This document shows, piece by piece, positions 8,451 through 17,652 of a stretch of 18,205 bases of DNA. How positions within the stretch are numbered: the stretch's first letter is position 1; each line of letters opens with the position of its first letter. Location: assembly GCF_000204055.1 (NCBI RefSeq), contig NW_006768854.1, forward strand, positions 1,085 through 19,289, given 5' to 3'. This stretch comes from Melampsora larici-populina 98AG31 (taxonomy: Eukaryota > Basidiomycota > Pucciniomycetes > Pucciniales > Melampsoraceae). The notes under the pieces are model-generated. The model saw only the letters and a list, made by a program, of their open reading frames with translations, did no database searches and was not told the origin of the DNA. The position numbers were made by a program, and so were the translations under genes.

Positions 8451-9118
8451 GAGAACAAATTGATTTCAATTCCACTGTAAACATCATTCAACTTCCCCAA
8501 ATTGTAAGAGGAAAATGATTAATAGTACAGTTTTTCATAAAAGAATCTAATACTGCACACCTGAGCCATTTCACCCACACTACATATGTGCAGCAAGCTA
8601 AGTCAATAGATGGTTATCATGTACATACAGGTCTGCTCAGTTTTTTGCCCACCAGCAGAAATAAATCACATGTTATACCACATGTAACTTTTTTGACTTT
8701 GAAAAAATTGTGTCCAAAATTCACTACATATAATTCTGTAGGTGCTCAGGCAATATTGTTGAAGCTATTTCTTAGTAACAGAAAGGGTGTTACATGCAGT
8801 TGAGTTGATGAGATTACACCAAAACATTGAGTCATTGTATGTAGTGAATCTTTGGAATGCTTTTTTTGATCTCAAAAAAGTTACAGCATGTATTACATAT
8901 GAATAACTTATCCTGATGAGCAGATAACTGAGCAGAACTGTATGTACATGATAACCACATATTCACTGAGTGTGCTACACATATGTAGTGTGGGTGTTAT
9001 GGCTCAGGTTTGGAGTGATAGATCATTTTATGACAAATCATACTCCCAGTCACTTTTTCCTGCCCACTTGGGGAAGTTGAATAATGTTTGCAGTGTTCAT
9101 TTGATTCAATTTGTTCAC
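8451..9118. repeat. Foldback element: about 280-bp inverted repeat with 104-bp spacer
   Basis: The left arm (8451-8732) and right arm (8837-9118) are inverted copies over their whole length, with small indels. Matching blocks, outermost first: GAACAAATT with AATTTGTTC; CAACTTCCCCAA with TTGGGGAAGTTG; CCTGAGCC with GGCTCAGG; CACACTACATATGTG with CACATATGTAGTGTG; GGTTATCATGTACATACAG with its complement; ATTCACTACATA with TATGTAGTGAAT. The spacer holds no recognisable gene. The arms have clearly diverged, so it is not recent. It could be a foldback/MITE-type element or an inverted duplication able to give a long hairpin RNA. The outer borders are where matching stops; no target duplication was found. 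Confidence 0.8.
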
Positions 9119-9710
9119 ATTTTTTTTTGCATCCGCTTAGTTCTTCTGAAATTCGTTTGAAAAATTAAGCAGATAATTGTATAATTGGAAGCACTTTCAT
9201 AGACTCTCAGCAGAGTCAACAGCAACTTTACATCAAGTTTATCAATGATGACACCAGGTTTTTTAGATTGAGTGTTCTTTGTTTAAATGGGTTTTTGATA
9301 GGTTGTTTGAGTATTTATGAAAGAACAACAAATAAGACACTTTAGATCAAGATTGAATGAATTTTTTGGCCATGCTTTCAATTTCAGTCGGGATGGTAAT
9401 CAGCTGTTGAATGATGAAACAGGTAGGGAGATTATGTTTGTTAGAAAATCAGACTTTAGCTAAACTACAAATGAGAAGTGGACATCAAAATATATTTTGT
9501 TTATGGACATGTGAGGGGTATATGGAATACCCGTCTAATCTACAGATATAATATTGAGGTTAGTTAGGCAAACCTGAATATTAGTATACCCAGCAGCTTC
9601 TTTGAGGTTCAAAAGCATTATTTAAAACCTTGATTAAAGAGGAAATGTATTGCTAGGGATCAAGTACTGAAGTTCAGGTTGCCAATCTGACTTCAAATAT
9701 TATCATTAGA
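9119..9710. other. AT-rich region without recognised features
   Basis: About 590 bp of AT-rich sequence between the foldback and the 170-bp repeat. No long reading frame, clear repeat, tRNA or transposon end was recognised. Confidence 0.5.
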
Positions 9711-10027
9711 TGATTTTACCCCCCCACAGTTTTCAATTTAACAGCTGCCTGAAAACTGCGTGTATTTTTGAAATCAGGGACCCTCAATTACTCTATGACA
9801 CACCCTTCACATGTTCCGGAACAAGATAACAGTGGTCACATGTGTAATCATCATATTTGCACAGGTACACACGTGTCAAGATGTTTTTACCCCACACCTT
9901 TTTCAAATTAACAGCTGCCTGGAAACTGTGTGGATTTTTGAAATCAGAGACCCTCAATTACTCTAGGACACACCCTTCACATGATCCGGAACAAGAGAAC
10001 AGTGGTAACATGTGTGATCATCATATT

Positions 10028-11112
10028 TGTGAGGGTTGGGTATCTAAAAGGATACTCAGGGCTCACTACAAATGACTAGGTGGGTTGTTAATTTTAGATA
10101 ATTAAATGTATATTTCAAATATAATGTATTACAATAAAATTATAAGATTAAGAGAGAAAAAGGGGAGAGGGGAACTGGTCTGTTTGGATGAATCCAGACA
10201 GACTACAGTTAATAAACTCCTAAAAAGGAGGTTCAAGGTTTCAATTATAAGATGAGATAATTGATGACAGCTGGATCCAAGGCTCTCCTTCAATCTTCCA
10301 GGTAACTGATTGAAGAGTGAGGTGGAGCTCACTAACCTGGTTATAATAAAGTCACCAACTCGTAGTTATTCAAAAGGTCACTAACCTGGAGTTGTTGTAG
10401 GTCACTAACCTGTAGTTGTTCTGGAGGTACACTAACCTATGAGTTGATATAGGTTACTAACCTTTAGTTGTTCTGAAGGTGACTAACCTTAATGTTTATT
10501 GGAAGGTCACTAACCTGAGGAAGGGTTCTACTTGGGGGAAGTAGAGGATCCAAAGAAAAAGGATGAAGGATGAAATTACTTTGTCTTCTAGTCAGGAACT
10601 TCCTTAAAGAGATGAAGTGAATCACTAGTCTTATTTGTTATAAGACTCTTGATTATATACTTCAATTGAACTTTAAAGGGTTCTTTAAAAGAGGTGTGTA
10701 ATAAAATGCTTGGGGGAAAGTTCTTGAAGGCTGAGAGAGGAGGGGTTTATATACTCTCCTCTCCAAACCTAATTGTAGTGATATTTGATTGTATCATTAC
10801 TGTGGTTTAGGGTTTAATGATTATTTATTATTATTATTATTATTAGTATTACATAATTACATAGACGTGTTATGTAATTTATGTAGTATAAGCATTTTAA
10901 CTCTTGACACTGAGTTATGAGGTGTAATTGGGGTTTTATTACATGTTACATATGTTTTTAAATGTATATGTATATGTAATTGGTGTTTGTATATGTTTTA
11001 TTATATGTTACATGTGTTTTATAAGCTGTATGTACATGTAATTAGGTTTATAAGTGAAAGTTCTATATTATAAGTTAGTTTTGGGTACATGTATATGTAC
11101 CCAGGGCTGACA
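10028..11112 (-). mobile_element. Solo LTR, same family as 910-2007, inverted (1085 bp)
   Basis: Read on the minus strand it begins TGTCAGCCCTGGGTACAT and ends CCCAACCCTCACA, matching the LTR at 910-2007 throughout. Shared parts include the TATA region, the GGTTAGTGACC repeats and the CAGTCTGT-x-GGGATTTG-like segment (here CAGACTGTTTGGA-related with several changes). It is flanked by a 5-bp target duplication, ATATT, at 10023-10027 and 11113-11117, and the surrounding 170-bp repeat continues across it. No internal element sequence remains, so it is a solo LTR left by recombination between two LTRs. Confidence 0.9.
10747..10753 (-). promoter_or_regulatory. Probable TATA box of the solo LTR
   Basis: On the minus strand TATATAA lies between GGAGAGGAGAG and CCCCTCCTCTC, the same setting as the TATA box of the other LTR copy. 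If still active, it would fire leftwards towards the foldback. Confidence 0.5.
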
Positions 11113-11254
11113 ATATTTGCACAGGTACACACGCATACCTGTTTGTCAAGATGTTTTTACCCCACAACTTTTCCAAATTGAAAGCTGCCTGGAAACTGTG
11201 TGGATTTTGGAAATAAGGGAGCCTCATTTACCCTATGGCACACCCTTCACATGT

Positions 11255-11470
11255 TCCGGAACAAGAGAACAGTGGTAACATGTGTAATCATGTTACCACT
11301 GTTTTAAATTCACCTGAGTGTGAATTTTCATTCACACTCAGGTGAATGGATATAAGGTCATCAATCCGGAACATGAGAACAGTGGGAACACGTGTAATCA
11401 TGTTACCACTATTTTTCATTCACCTGAGTGTGAATGAAAATCCACACTCAGGTGAATGGATCTAAGGTCC
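11255..11470. repeat. Two 110-bp units made of nested perfect hairpins
   Basis: TCCGGAACA starts at 11255 and again at 11365, a period of 110 bp. In the first unit CAGTGGTAACATG (11270-11282) pairs with CATGTTACCACTG (11289-11301) across six bases. Then ATTCACCTGAGTGTGAAT (11308-11325) pairs exactly with 11330-11347 across four bases. The second unit has the same two hairpins with a few changes (11380-11452). Each 18-mer arm is also itself of the form ATTCAC-N6-GTGAAT, the motif of the 4320-6160 array. Units end GGATATAAGGTC or GGATCTAAGGTC. Confidence 0.85.
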
Positions 11471-11676
11471 ATTCGTGACGGTCAGTGTCTCTCAGCTCTT
11501 CTGTCTCACGCATTTATGAGCCATGGTTGGGGAGCAGGCTACGCCGACTAAGTCATGTCTCTAAGCTCCTATTTGATTGTGTCTTTCACAAGTTTTAAGA
11601 CTCTATTACAACTCTATGTCTAGCTTATAACTAGCGCGTTCGCCATACAGGTTGTATGGGGTGTGGGGGAAGAGGT

Positions 11677-11780
11677 GCCTTCGCCTTTAACCCTTACGAC
11701 GACTTGACTGATAACCGCGCCAGGGTCTAGCCCCAGGAGCAGCGGTAGTCAACGCGTCGTCGTGATGGGAAGGCGATGGC
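11677..11780. repeat. Long hairpin downstream of the recombinase gene
   Basis: 11677-11709 and 11747-11780 are imperfect inverted copies (about 33 bp each, with a 3-nt bulge). The paired cores are CGACGAC with GTCGTCG, TTGACT with AGTCAA and TCGCCTT with AAGGCGA. The 37-nt centre contains a further ACCGC/GCGGT pair. It lies in the noncoding 3' end of the DIRS-type element, where internal complementary or terminal repeats are expected, so it may be one of those structures. Confidence 0.7.
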
Positions 11781-11925
11781 CATCTGACACGCAGAGCAAA
11801 GCGCCTGTGCCAAGGAAACCGCACAAGAAGGGGGGTTAGTGAAACACCCAACACTCGGGTTTGTGAACAAGCCTGAGCCTAAGCGAAACCCCCACCTTGT
11901 GCGAACCTATTCCTCCTCTCTCCTT

Positions 11926-12987
11926 TCAGCGGGCATTCGAGGAAGAACTCGAGTTCAGCAAAGCCACTGTCTCGTTCGTCTCCTCCGGTGAGTATTCGCG
12001 AAGATAGAGACGGTAGCACTGCGATGTCCATCGCCCGAGGGACATAATGTCTTCGTGAGGAATGCCTAGAGCGGCCCGTAAGGACGCGCCCCCGACGCGA
12101 AAGGAGTGTCCAGAAATTCCGTGCCACCCACGTGCCTCCCAAATTTGGATACATCTGGTGGCAACAGCTGTTCGAGTGAGGTTATGCCGAAGTCCGCTCG
12201 AGTCCAAATAACCAAACAGCGAGTCTGAACCTGTCGAGGACGTCGCCAGCCGTCGCAACACTGCACGTACTGGACACAAGAAACTCGGTTGGCCGTTAAG
12301 TAAGATGATCTGAGCAACGCCTGCTTTTGCGGTCTTGGCACCTCTGACATGTAGAGTCAAGGAGTTCAAGACCGTAGTGGAACGAGTCACATCACTGCAC
12401 CAGATCAAGTTGATCCAAGGTGTTTCTCCATAAGATATATCGTATGTCAGTTCCGCCAAGCGTGCGAGGCCCCAGAAGGCGCAGATCGCGCAGTCTAGGA
12501 TAGCAGAATCTTTTGGGTTATCTTTGTCGAGGTCGTCGGACAAAGCGATGAGATGCTTAACCATTACGGCTGGTTTGGGAGGGCGAGTGGGCAGCAAGGC
12601 GTCTGCTTGTGCCGATGCTCGTAGGAGAACCTTGACTCAATCCTTCACGACATGAGGGTAAGGCACGTTATGAAAGAGATGCCAAGCCTGGAGTCCAAAG
12701 AGGTATTTCTTGAGGGTCTTGGAGTTGACCTCGTTGCCATTCGATCCCAACTCCGTTCGTCCTGCCCAAAAACAGAACCCATAAATGTCATTGGGGCTTG
12801 CTGGCAAAACAAAACCTTCCGTGTTGTTGCTGTCAAGGTAACGGAGGAATTTCTTGACCGCGCTATTGTAGCTTATCAGGGTGTTCGGTCGCCAGCCGTT
12901 CAGTAAGTGCAAGTCGATATCTGACAATTCGTTTGTTCCGTTACCTGACAGGAACTCCCTCAGATGCAAGTGAGGAAGGTGACTCAT
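11926..12987 (-). pseudogene. Tyrosine recombinase of the DIRS-type element, one stop
   Basis: Integration enzyme of the element: a tyrosine recombinase that would insert a circular DNA copy. From the ATG at 12987 the frame gives 353 codons plus stop, broken only by a TGA at 12639-12637 (codon 117). Residues 1-116 are the core-binding domain (LNGWRPNTLISYNSAVKKF). After the stop the catalytic domain carries the expected residues: Arg176 in GLARLAEL, His294 and Arg297 in SGHSFRVGG, a tryptophan in LGRW, and a tyrosine in QCYRLYLREY (325 or 328). A GATATG just upstream sits after a TTGGCAG acceptor-like site, so a 5' exon is possible. Codons are GC-richer than in the neighbouring RT gene. Apart from the stop the protein looks complete. 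Confidence 0.8.
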
Positions 12988-13005
12988 ATCCTGCCAACAA
13001 TACAC

Positions 13006-13475
13006 GCATAAAATCAGTTTACAAACAAATGTCTCTTAGTCAGATTACGCAACATCATACATACCCAAGGGCCCTTGAACCAAGTTCGGGTGAGTAAGAT
13101 AAATTTGTTGACGAAGTGACACGAAGGATAACAAGCGTGTAAAGGTAATAAAGCAGGGTTTCGCCTGATGTCAAAAGGCACCAGTCAACTGTCATCCGGT
13201 GACCAGTCAAGGTGTACATTAATACCCGTTGATCAGGGGAGTCCAAATGGTCTCACCATTGTACTCGAAATACCGTGAAACATCAGGAACGGGATAAAAA
13301 GGGGATTGCATTGCGCTCAAACCTCAAGGCTTGCCCATCATGAGCAAAATAAAGTAAGGGGGTATGCAGACCAGGCTACATGCCAACAGCTCGAAAGGAA
13401 AACTCGAAGAAATGGGGATTCGTGTAGGTTAAGTTTGTACACGTTATCTGATAAATTCTGCAAACCAAATTCACA
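13006..13475. other. Spacer between RT-RNase H and recombinase genes
   Basis: About 470 bp inside the DIRS-type element without a convincing reading frame. In many DIRS elements the recombinase frame overlaps or closely follows RT-RNase H, so this gap is longer than expected. It may contain an intron for the recombinase transcript (an acceptor-like TTGGCAG lies just upstream of its ATG) or decayed coding sequence. Short open frames on both strands here show no recognisable motif. Confidence 0.45.
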
Positions 13476-15179
13476 TCATAATTCCTCAGCATGTACCCTC
13501 CTTATGACTACCGCCTGATTGATTATACCAACCAAGTCCCTTGGCAGGGTAATGAAAACCCTGTCGACGTTGGCGTGATCGCCGATAATTCCCCTTGACA
13601 ATTCATCCGCGTCATTATCTTCAGTAGTCACCCTCATCGGGTGTAGGGTCATATCATTTTCGATTGACAAACGCTGGATAATTTTCCATTCGTCATTCAC
13701 CTCTCTGTCTCTGGATTTCTTATTTCGTAGCACTCCTTCGGAAGTCGTGTTATCTGTCCAAACGATCAGATTTTGACCTCGTAATACCCTCATTTCAAGA
13801 AGCAGCAGGAAACCCAGACGTATAGTAATTGTTTCTAACCAAGCGATGCCGCGTTTTGAATTACCACTCTGTTCCCATCCATCTATTAGCTTGAATTGAT
13901 TCCATTTAGTTCCTATCAATACACCTATACCAAAGGAGGTAGACGCGTCGCCGACCCACATAATTTCCTTCGGTGTCTTTGTGGCTATCAATCTTAAATT
14001 TCTAAAATTGTTCAAAGTCTCCAACCAAAATTGTAGATCTTCTATTGCGTCTGATGGCAATTTTCTTGATGCAAATCGATTGACCCATTCTTTCTTCATC
14101 CGATGCAAACTATTTAAATAACATCTTAATTGGGGTAAGATATAAGTCACGTGATTTAGCCTTCCGATAAAAATTTCTAACTTGTCGTAGGTGATGGAAG
14201 CATCTGGAACCAAATACTCTTCGATTTGTTCTTTCCTCTGTGACAACTTATTATCTGGCAATTGGACCGTTTTATTTGAGCCATTCCAAATAAAACCAAT
14301 AAACTTCTGCTCATGTCCGAAATTAGACAGCTTTTCCACGTTCGTCGTGACTCCTAGTTCTTGTGATCTTTCCACTATTTGTTTCATTTCAATAGTTGAT
14401 CCAGTTCTCTTGATGAATAAGTTATCATCTACCCATCTGAAAACTGTGATCAAATCGAATTCTTTCATCATGACTTGTTTCCATGCATCAGCGGGACGTC
14501 CGAATGATCCACATCCAGCCACGCCACCGAAAGTTATTCTCGTGTCTAGCATCAAATTACCGTCGAAATCTTTGACCATCAAATACCTCCATTGCTCCAT
14601 TTTTGTTGGGATTTGCCGATATGCTTTCTCCCAATCGAAAACTCCTAATAGCCAAGCTGTTTTCGAAGATTTGAAAAAGGTTGCGACAACATTGAAATTG
14701 TCCCACGTTGTCTTGAAATCATCAGCGCTAACAAAGGAATTCACGGATCTTATTTGAGGGTCGTTCTTTGGAAAAGATAGATCATTGATTGGTCGTAAAG
14801 AACCATCCCCGTTGATTACAGCTCCTAATGGGCTTGATCTGAAGAAATCGAATACCTTGCTAACTTGATCGTGTGAAAATGGCCCAAACATACGTTTCGC
14901 AGCTACTTCTTTCTTCATTGACGTAATAATCTTTTCTGAAGCTAAAGTCGATGAGGTGTGATTATCGGGAGTGAAATATTTCGAGTTTGGGAATGGCAAT
15001 TCGTGGTGTGGTATCCCTTGATCAAAACCACTAACAAATCCTTCTGGAACATCCTCATACTCTGGTAACATTTGATGTTTCTCTAAAGCCTCTCTCCATT
15101 TCGCTACATTCATTTCACACCTTATTGCTTTCGGCCAGTTGTCAGGTAACGATTTTAAACTCTCTAAGTCTATTTCCAT
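13476..15179 (-). CDS. Reverse transcriptase-RNase H of the DIRS-type element
   Basis: Copies element RNA into DNA in the particle. Start taken at the ATG at 15179-15177; upstream the frame is open only to a nearby TAA and has no other ATG. There are 567 residues and no internal stop. RT motifs in order: SLRPINDLSF (about 127-136), motif A FDWEKAYRQIP (181-191), motif B ITFGGVAGCGSFG, and motif C FRWVDDNLF with the catalytic Asp pair at 251-252. A connection region follows, then RNase H with Asp411 (WVGDASTS), Glu449 (WLETIT), Asp476 (WTDNTTSE) and Asp525 (DADELSRG). VDD instead of YXDD, the RNase H pattern and the neighbouring recombinase fit DIRS elements. This is the only long gene in the window that appears intact. 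Confidence 0.88.
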   Translation of the reverse strand: MEIDLESLKSLPDNWPKAIRCEMNVAKWREALEKHQMLPEYEDVPEGFVSGFDQGIPHHELPFPNSKYFTPDNHTSSTLASEKIITSMKKEVAAKRMFGPFSHDQVSKVFDFFRSSPLGAVINGDGSLRPINDLSFPKNDPQIRSVNSFVSADDFKTTWDNFNVVATFFKSSKTAWLLGVFDWEKAYRQIPTKMEQWRYLMVKDFDGNLMLDTRITFGGVAGCGSFGRPADAWKQVMMKEFDLITVFRWVDDNLFIKRTGSTIEMKQIVERSQELGVTTNVEKLSNFGHEQKFIGFIWNGSNKTVQLPDNKLSQRKEQIEEYLVPDASITYDKLEIFIGRLNHVTYILPQLRCYLNSLHRMKKEWVNRFASRKLPSDAIEDLQFWLETLNNFRNLRLIATKTPKEIMWVGDASTSFGIGVLIGTKWNQFKLIDGWEQSGNSKRGIAWLETITIRLGFLLLLEMRVLRGQNLIVWTDNTTSEGVLRNKKSRDREVNDEWKIIQRLSIENDMTLHPMRVTTEDNDADELSRGIIGDHANVDRVFITLPRDLVGIINQAVVIRRVHAEEL

Positions 15180-15361
15180 TTCATCAGACTGTACAACTGC
15201 ACTCAATAAGCTTTATTCCACAACAAAAGAACGAAAAAGGCAAACATATATTTCATACATCAATAAATTGCTACTGCTTTGCACACATTTCTATTACAAA
15301 AGGAATTTCTCAAGGTTGGGATTGAGAAGAGGGAGAAAAAACAACGATTTAGAAATACTAC

Positions 15362-16837
15362 CTACTTATTAGGAGTTTGATGTGAGTTACTGTTCTTATT
15401 AGCCATCAACGCGGCTCTCTTATCTTTATAATTTTCATCGAAATTATTTCCTTGATAACCTCTAACGAACTTCTTCTTTTCGAATGGTTTCTTTCCCACT
15501 GTAGTTTGGTCGTTATAGTTGCTGCCACTCGCTTGTGGTTCGTTGTTCCATTTTTGATAAGGTTTGTTCTGTTTGAATTGATCCAATTTCTTTGGAGGTT
15601 TACCGGTTGCTGGGTCCCAACCGTACCTCTCTCCGCCTTCTACATACGGATCCTTCTTAAACAAAGATTCATCTATCATTTCGAATTAAAAAACGACTGT
15701 CAATATCCTTTGTTCACTATTAATTTGTAAGGCTTAATACTTACCTCTTAATCTAGTTTCTCCGAAACATTCTTCTGCTAAGACTTGATTATATTCTGAT
15801 ATATCTGGTGGTGCCACCAATCCATCGACCTCTACTCTATTTATTAAAGCTTCTTCTCGTACTCTGATGTCATACTTCAAAGCTGTCATCCAGCCCATCA
15901 ATGACAATACTTTCTCGACGTTCGCTTTATGAGCTAAAGACCACTCCACAAATTTAACAAACTTAGCATTTCTCAAAGCAGTTATATATCCATTATAATG
16001 GATACTCCACTCTCCGTAGTCCAATAACCATTCGTCTCTGTATGGAAGACCAGTATAAGAATCGCTCTTCAACTCTCCTTCTACTGACTTAGTTTTCTTC
16101 CTTACATGATAACCCATGGCTTTGTTTTGCCAATCTTTATCGAAGATTGTTAATGGAATTGGGTAGCGTAACTCTTTGATATTCTTGTCGAAGTATGGCG
16201 TATAACTTCGATTTTGATAATTTGATGTTTTCCCTATAATGATTCCTCATCAGTATATCGAGATTTTCATATCAATGATCTTTTAGGTTTCTTACCTGGA
16301 AAGAACCACATTCCATTCTCGAAAACACCACCATCTGATCTTTCGTTCCCAGTACGATTCTCTTCTAAAACTGGGTTGGCTGATGTAGCTCTCTTGTTTG
16401 AGGGTCGCTGATTGGATCCTAAACGACTTAATGATTCGTAGACTTTCAAATATTTCGATGCGCCAAAACCGTCTCCTTTCATCGTTAAGCTCATTGCTTT
16501 CTTGAAGACTTCATCCTTATCTGTCAAGTCTATGTTGTTATTGAATTCGTCTCTTGAATCTAATATCACCGAGTCTCCTAATAGTTATGGAATAACTATA
16601 TCAGTTATGATTATAATCTTAATATTTAATATAAGATAACTTACTTTCATAGCTTGTTGGTTTGCTTTTCAAAGCGTCTAAATACACAGGGTTGACTAAC
16701 TGTCCTTCACTATTGCTTCTTTCTATGTAGGTCAATTCTACTTTCTTTTTCTTTGGTGAGGCTTTCGTAACTGGTATTTGTTTGAAAGCTTTACTACGGA
16801 ATGCGAGACGTTCCAAAGTGACAATGCGAAATTTCAA
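15362..16837 (-). pseudogene. Four-exon gag-like gene of the DIRS-type element
   Basis: Exons 16837-16645, 16577-16296, 16233-15745 and 15696-15362. The introns (67, 62 and 48 nt) all start GTAAG and end AG, and all interrupt codons in phase 1. This makes one frame of about 433 codons with a single TAA in exon 4 (15688-15686). No ATG opens exon 1 and a TGA lies just upstream, so the true start is probably in an earlier exon or lost. Exon 1 is basic (SPKKKKVELTYIERS). Exon 3 holds the conserved-looking part (LLDYGEWSIHYNGYITALRN). Exon 4 is Lys/Asn/Gln-rich (GERYGWDPATGKPPKKL), as expected of a nucleic-acid-binding Gag end. No zinc knuckle was found. It is called Gag from position and composition; the protein itself was not recognised. 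Confidence 0.65.
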
Positions 16838-17290
16838 AAATCAAAAATCACAATTCCCGGGTGAAAAATTCAAAAATCAAGAACAAAACTACAGAAAATA
16901 CTCAAATACAGGGATAAAACCCCTGTACTGGGGTAAAAGTCATGGCAGAAACCCCTTTTTGCCCAAATTTCCAGTAGTCAACACCGTTTTCATTGCATTG
17001 TCACCTTTCGACAAAAAGTACCAGCAACACCAAAAACCAAAAAATCAAAAAACCAAAAATCGAAAACCAAAAACCAAAAAATACATTTCTCAAACTGTAC
17101 AATTCAAACACCAATGTTAGATTCTACTGCAGCCAAAAACCACATTTTGGCCAACTAGCTACAAGCTCGGTCTCACAGGTATCAACAGCTCCAACCAGAG
17201 ACATTCTACCATCTGTCTCAAGAGCTTCAAAGTACCTGCTTCCTGTTTTGCTCTCCTCCAAAACCTCTTTCATCATCATCAATCCTCTTT
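16838..17290. other. A-rich region right of the DIRS gag
   Basis: Very A-rich, with AAAATCAAAAACC-like runs (17020-17090). It holds a 10-bp inverted pair, GTGACAATGC (16818-16827) and GCATTGTCAC (16994-17003), and a small hairpin, TACAGGG/CCCTGTA (16907-16927). These might be remains of the element's leader or terminal repeat. No gene is supported, although open frames exist because stops are rare in A-rich frames. Confidence 0.45.
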
Positions 17291-17640
17291 GATTGTCTTC
17301 GATCTTCCTCAATCTTTGTCAACCGTCCTCGATCTTCCTCAATCTTTGTCAACCGTCCTTGATCTTCCTCAATCTTTGTCAACTGTCCTCGATCTTCTTT
17401 TTTCTTTGTCAACCGTCCTCGGTCTTCCTCAATCTTTGTCAACCGTCCTCGATCTTCCTCAATCTTTGTCAACCATCCTTGATCTTCTTCAATCTTTGTC
17501 ATCCATCCTCAATCTTCTTCTTTCTTTGTCAACCATCCTTGATCTTCTAGTTTTGTTGTCAACCATCCTCAATCTTCTTCTTTGTTTGTATTCTTTGTCC
17601 ACCGCCCTTAATCTTCTTTGACTGTCCTCAATCTTCTGCA
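17291..17640. repeat. 30-bp pyrimidine-rich minisatellite, about 11 units
   Basis: Successive units read CGATCTTCCTCAATCTTTGT plus CAACCGTCCT, 30 bp, repeated from about 17291 to 17640. Variation increases to the right (CAACCATCCT, then irregular units after about 17560). On the minus strand it would encode Lys/Glu/Asp-rich decapeptides (LTKIEEDRGR). The period is a multiple of three, so open frames on both strands follow from the repeat alone. Confidence 0.9.
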
Positions 17641-17652
17641 ATCCTCATCAAA

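Larger units (their letters stand above)
9711..11300. repeat. 170-bp tandem repeat, three copies, split by a solo LTR
   Basis: Copies start at about 9711, 9881 and 11151. Shared landmarks are AACAGCTGCCTG (AAAGCTGCCTG in the third copy), AAACTG-x-GTG, CACACCCTTCACATG, CCGGAACAAGA, and CATATTTGCACAGGTACACACG at the unit junction. The second copy is interrupted after ATATT at 10023-10027 by the LTR and resumes at 11113 with the same ATATT. Copy one to two is exactly 170 bp. The third copy leads into the 110-bp hairpin units at its right end. Confidence 0.85.
11471..16837 (-). mobile_element. DIRS-type tyrosine-recombinase retrotransposon
   Basis: Minus-strand order is gag (four exons), RT-RNase H, tyrosine recombinase, then a GC-richer noncoding end with a long hairpin. 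RT-RNase H combined with a tyrosine recombinase in place of a DDE integrase defines the DIRS order, whose members insert as circular DNA through recombination and make no target duplication. No methyltransferase domain of the kind found in some DIRS elements was seen. The borders given are approximate: the left one is where the 110-bp repeats end, and the right one is the start of the recognisable gag frame. Terminal repeats were searched by eye and not identified with confidence. The recombinase half is visibly richer in G+C than the gag/RT half. Confidence 0.7.

Noticed and set aside
10107..10125. Alternative left borders of the solo LTR at TGTATA or TGTATT
   Set aside because: Neither gives a target duplication, and similarity to the other LTR continues to 10028, where a matching ATATT duplication is found.
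11640..11880. GC-rich stretch resembling a structural RNA gene
   Set aside because: No conserved rRNA or tRNA core could be recognised. It lies directly downstream of the recombinase gene and is better explained as the end of the DIRS-type element.
13055..13246. Short minus-strand frame between recombinase and RT genes
   Set aside because: No motif, short, and in a region that more likely holds an intron or decayed spacer.
14191..14757. 188-residue open frame opposite the reverse transcriptase gene
   Set aside because: It lies antisense to a well-supported RT with all catalytic motifs and has no recognisable domain.
17227..17621. Open frames in the minisatellite (LPQSLSTVLD and LTKIEEDRGR repeats)
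   Set aside because: They follow from the 30-bp period; overlapping frames on both strands are all open and none shows independent coding evidence.
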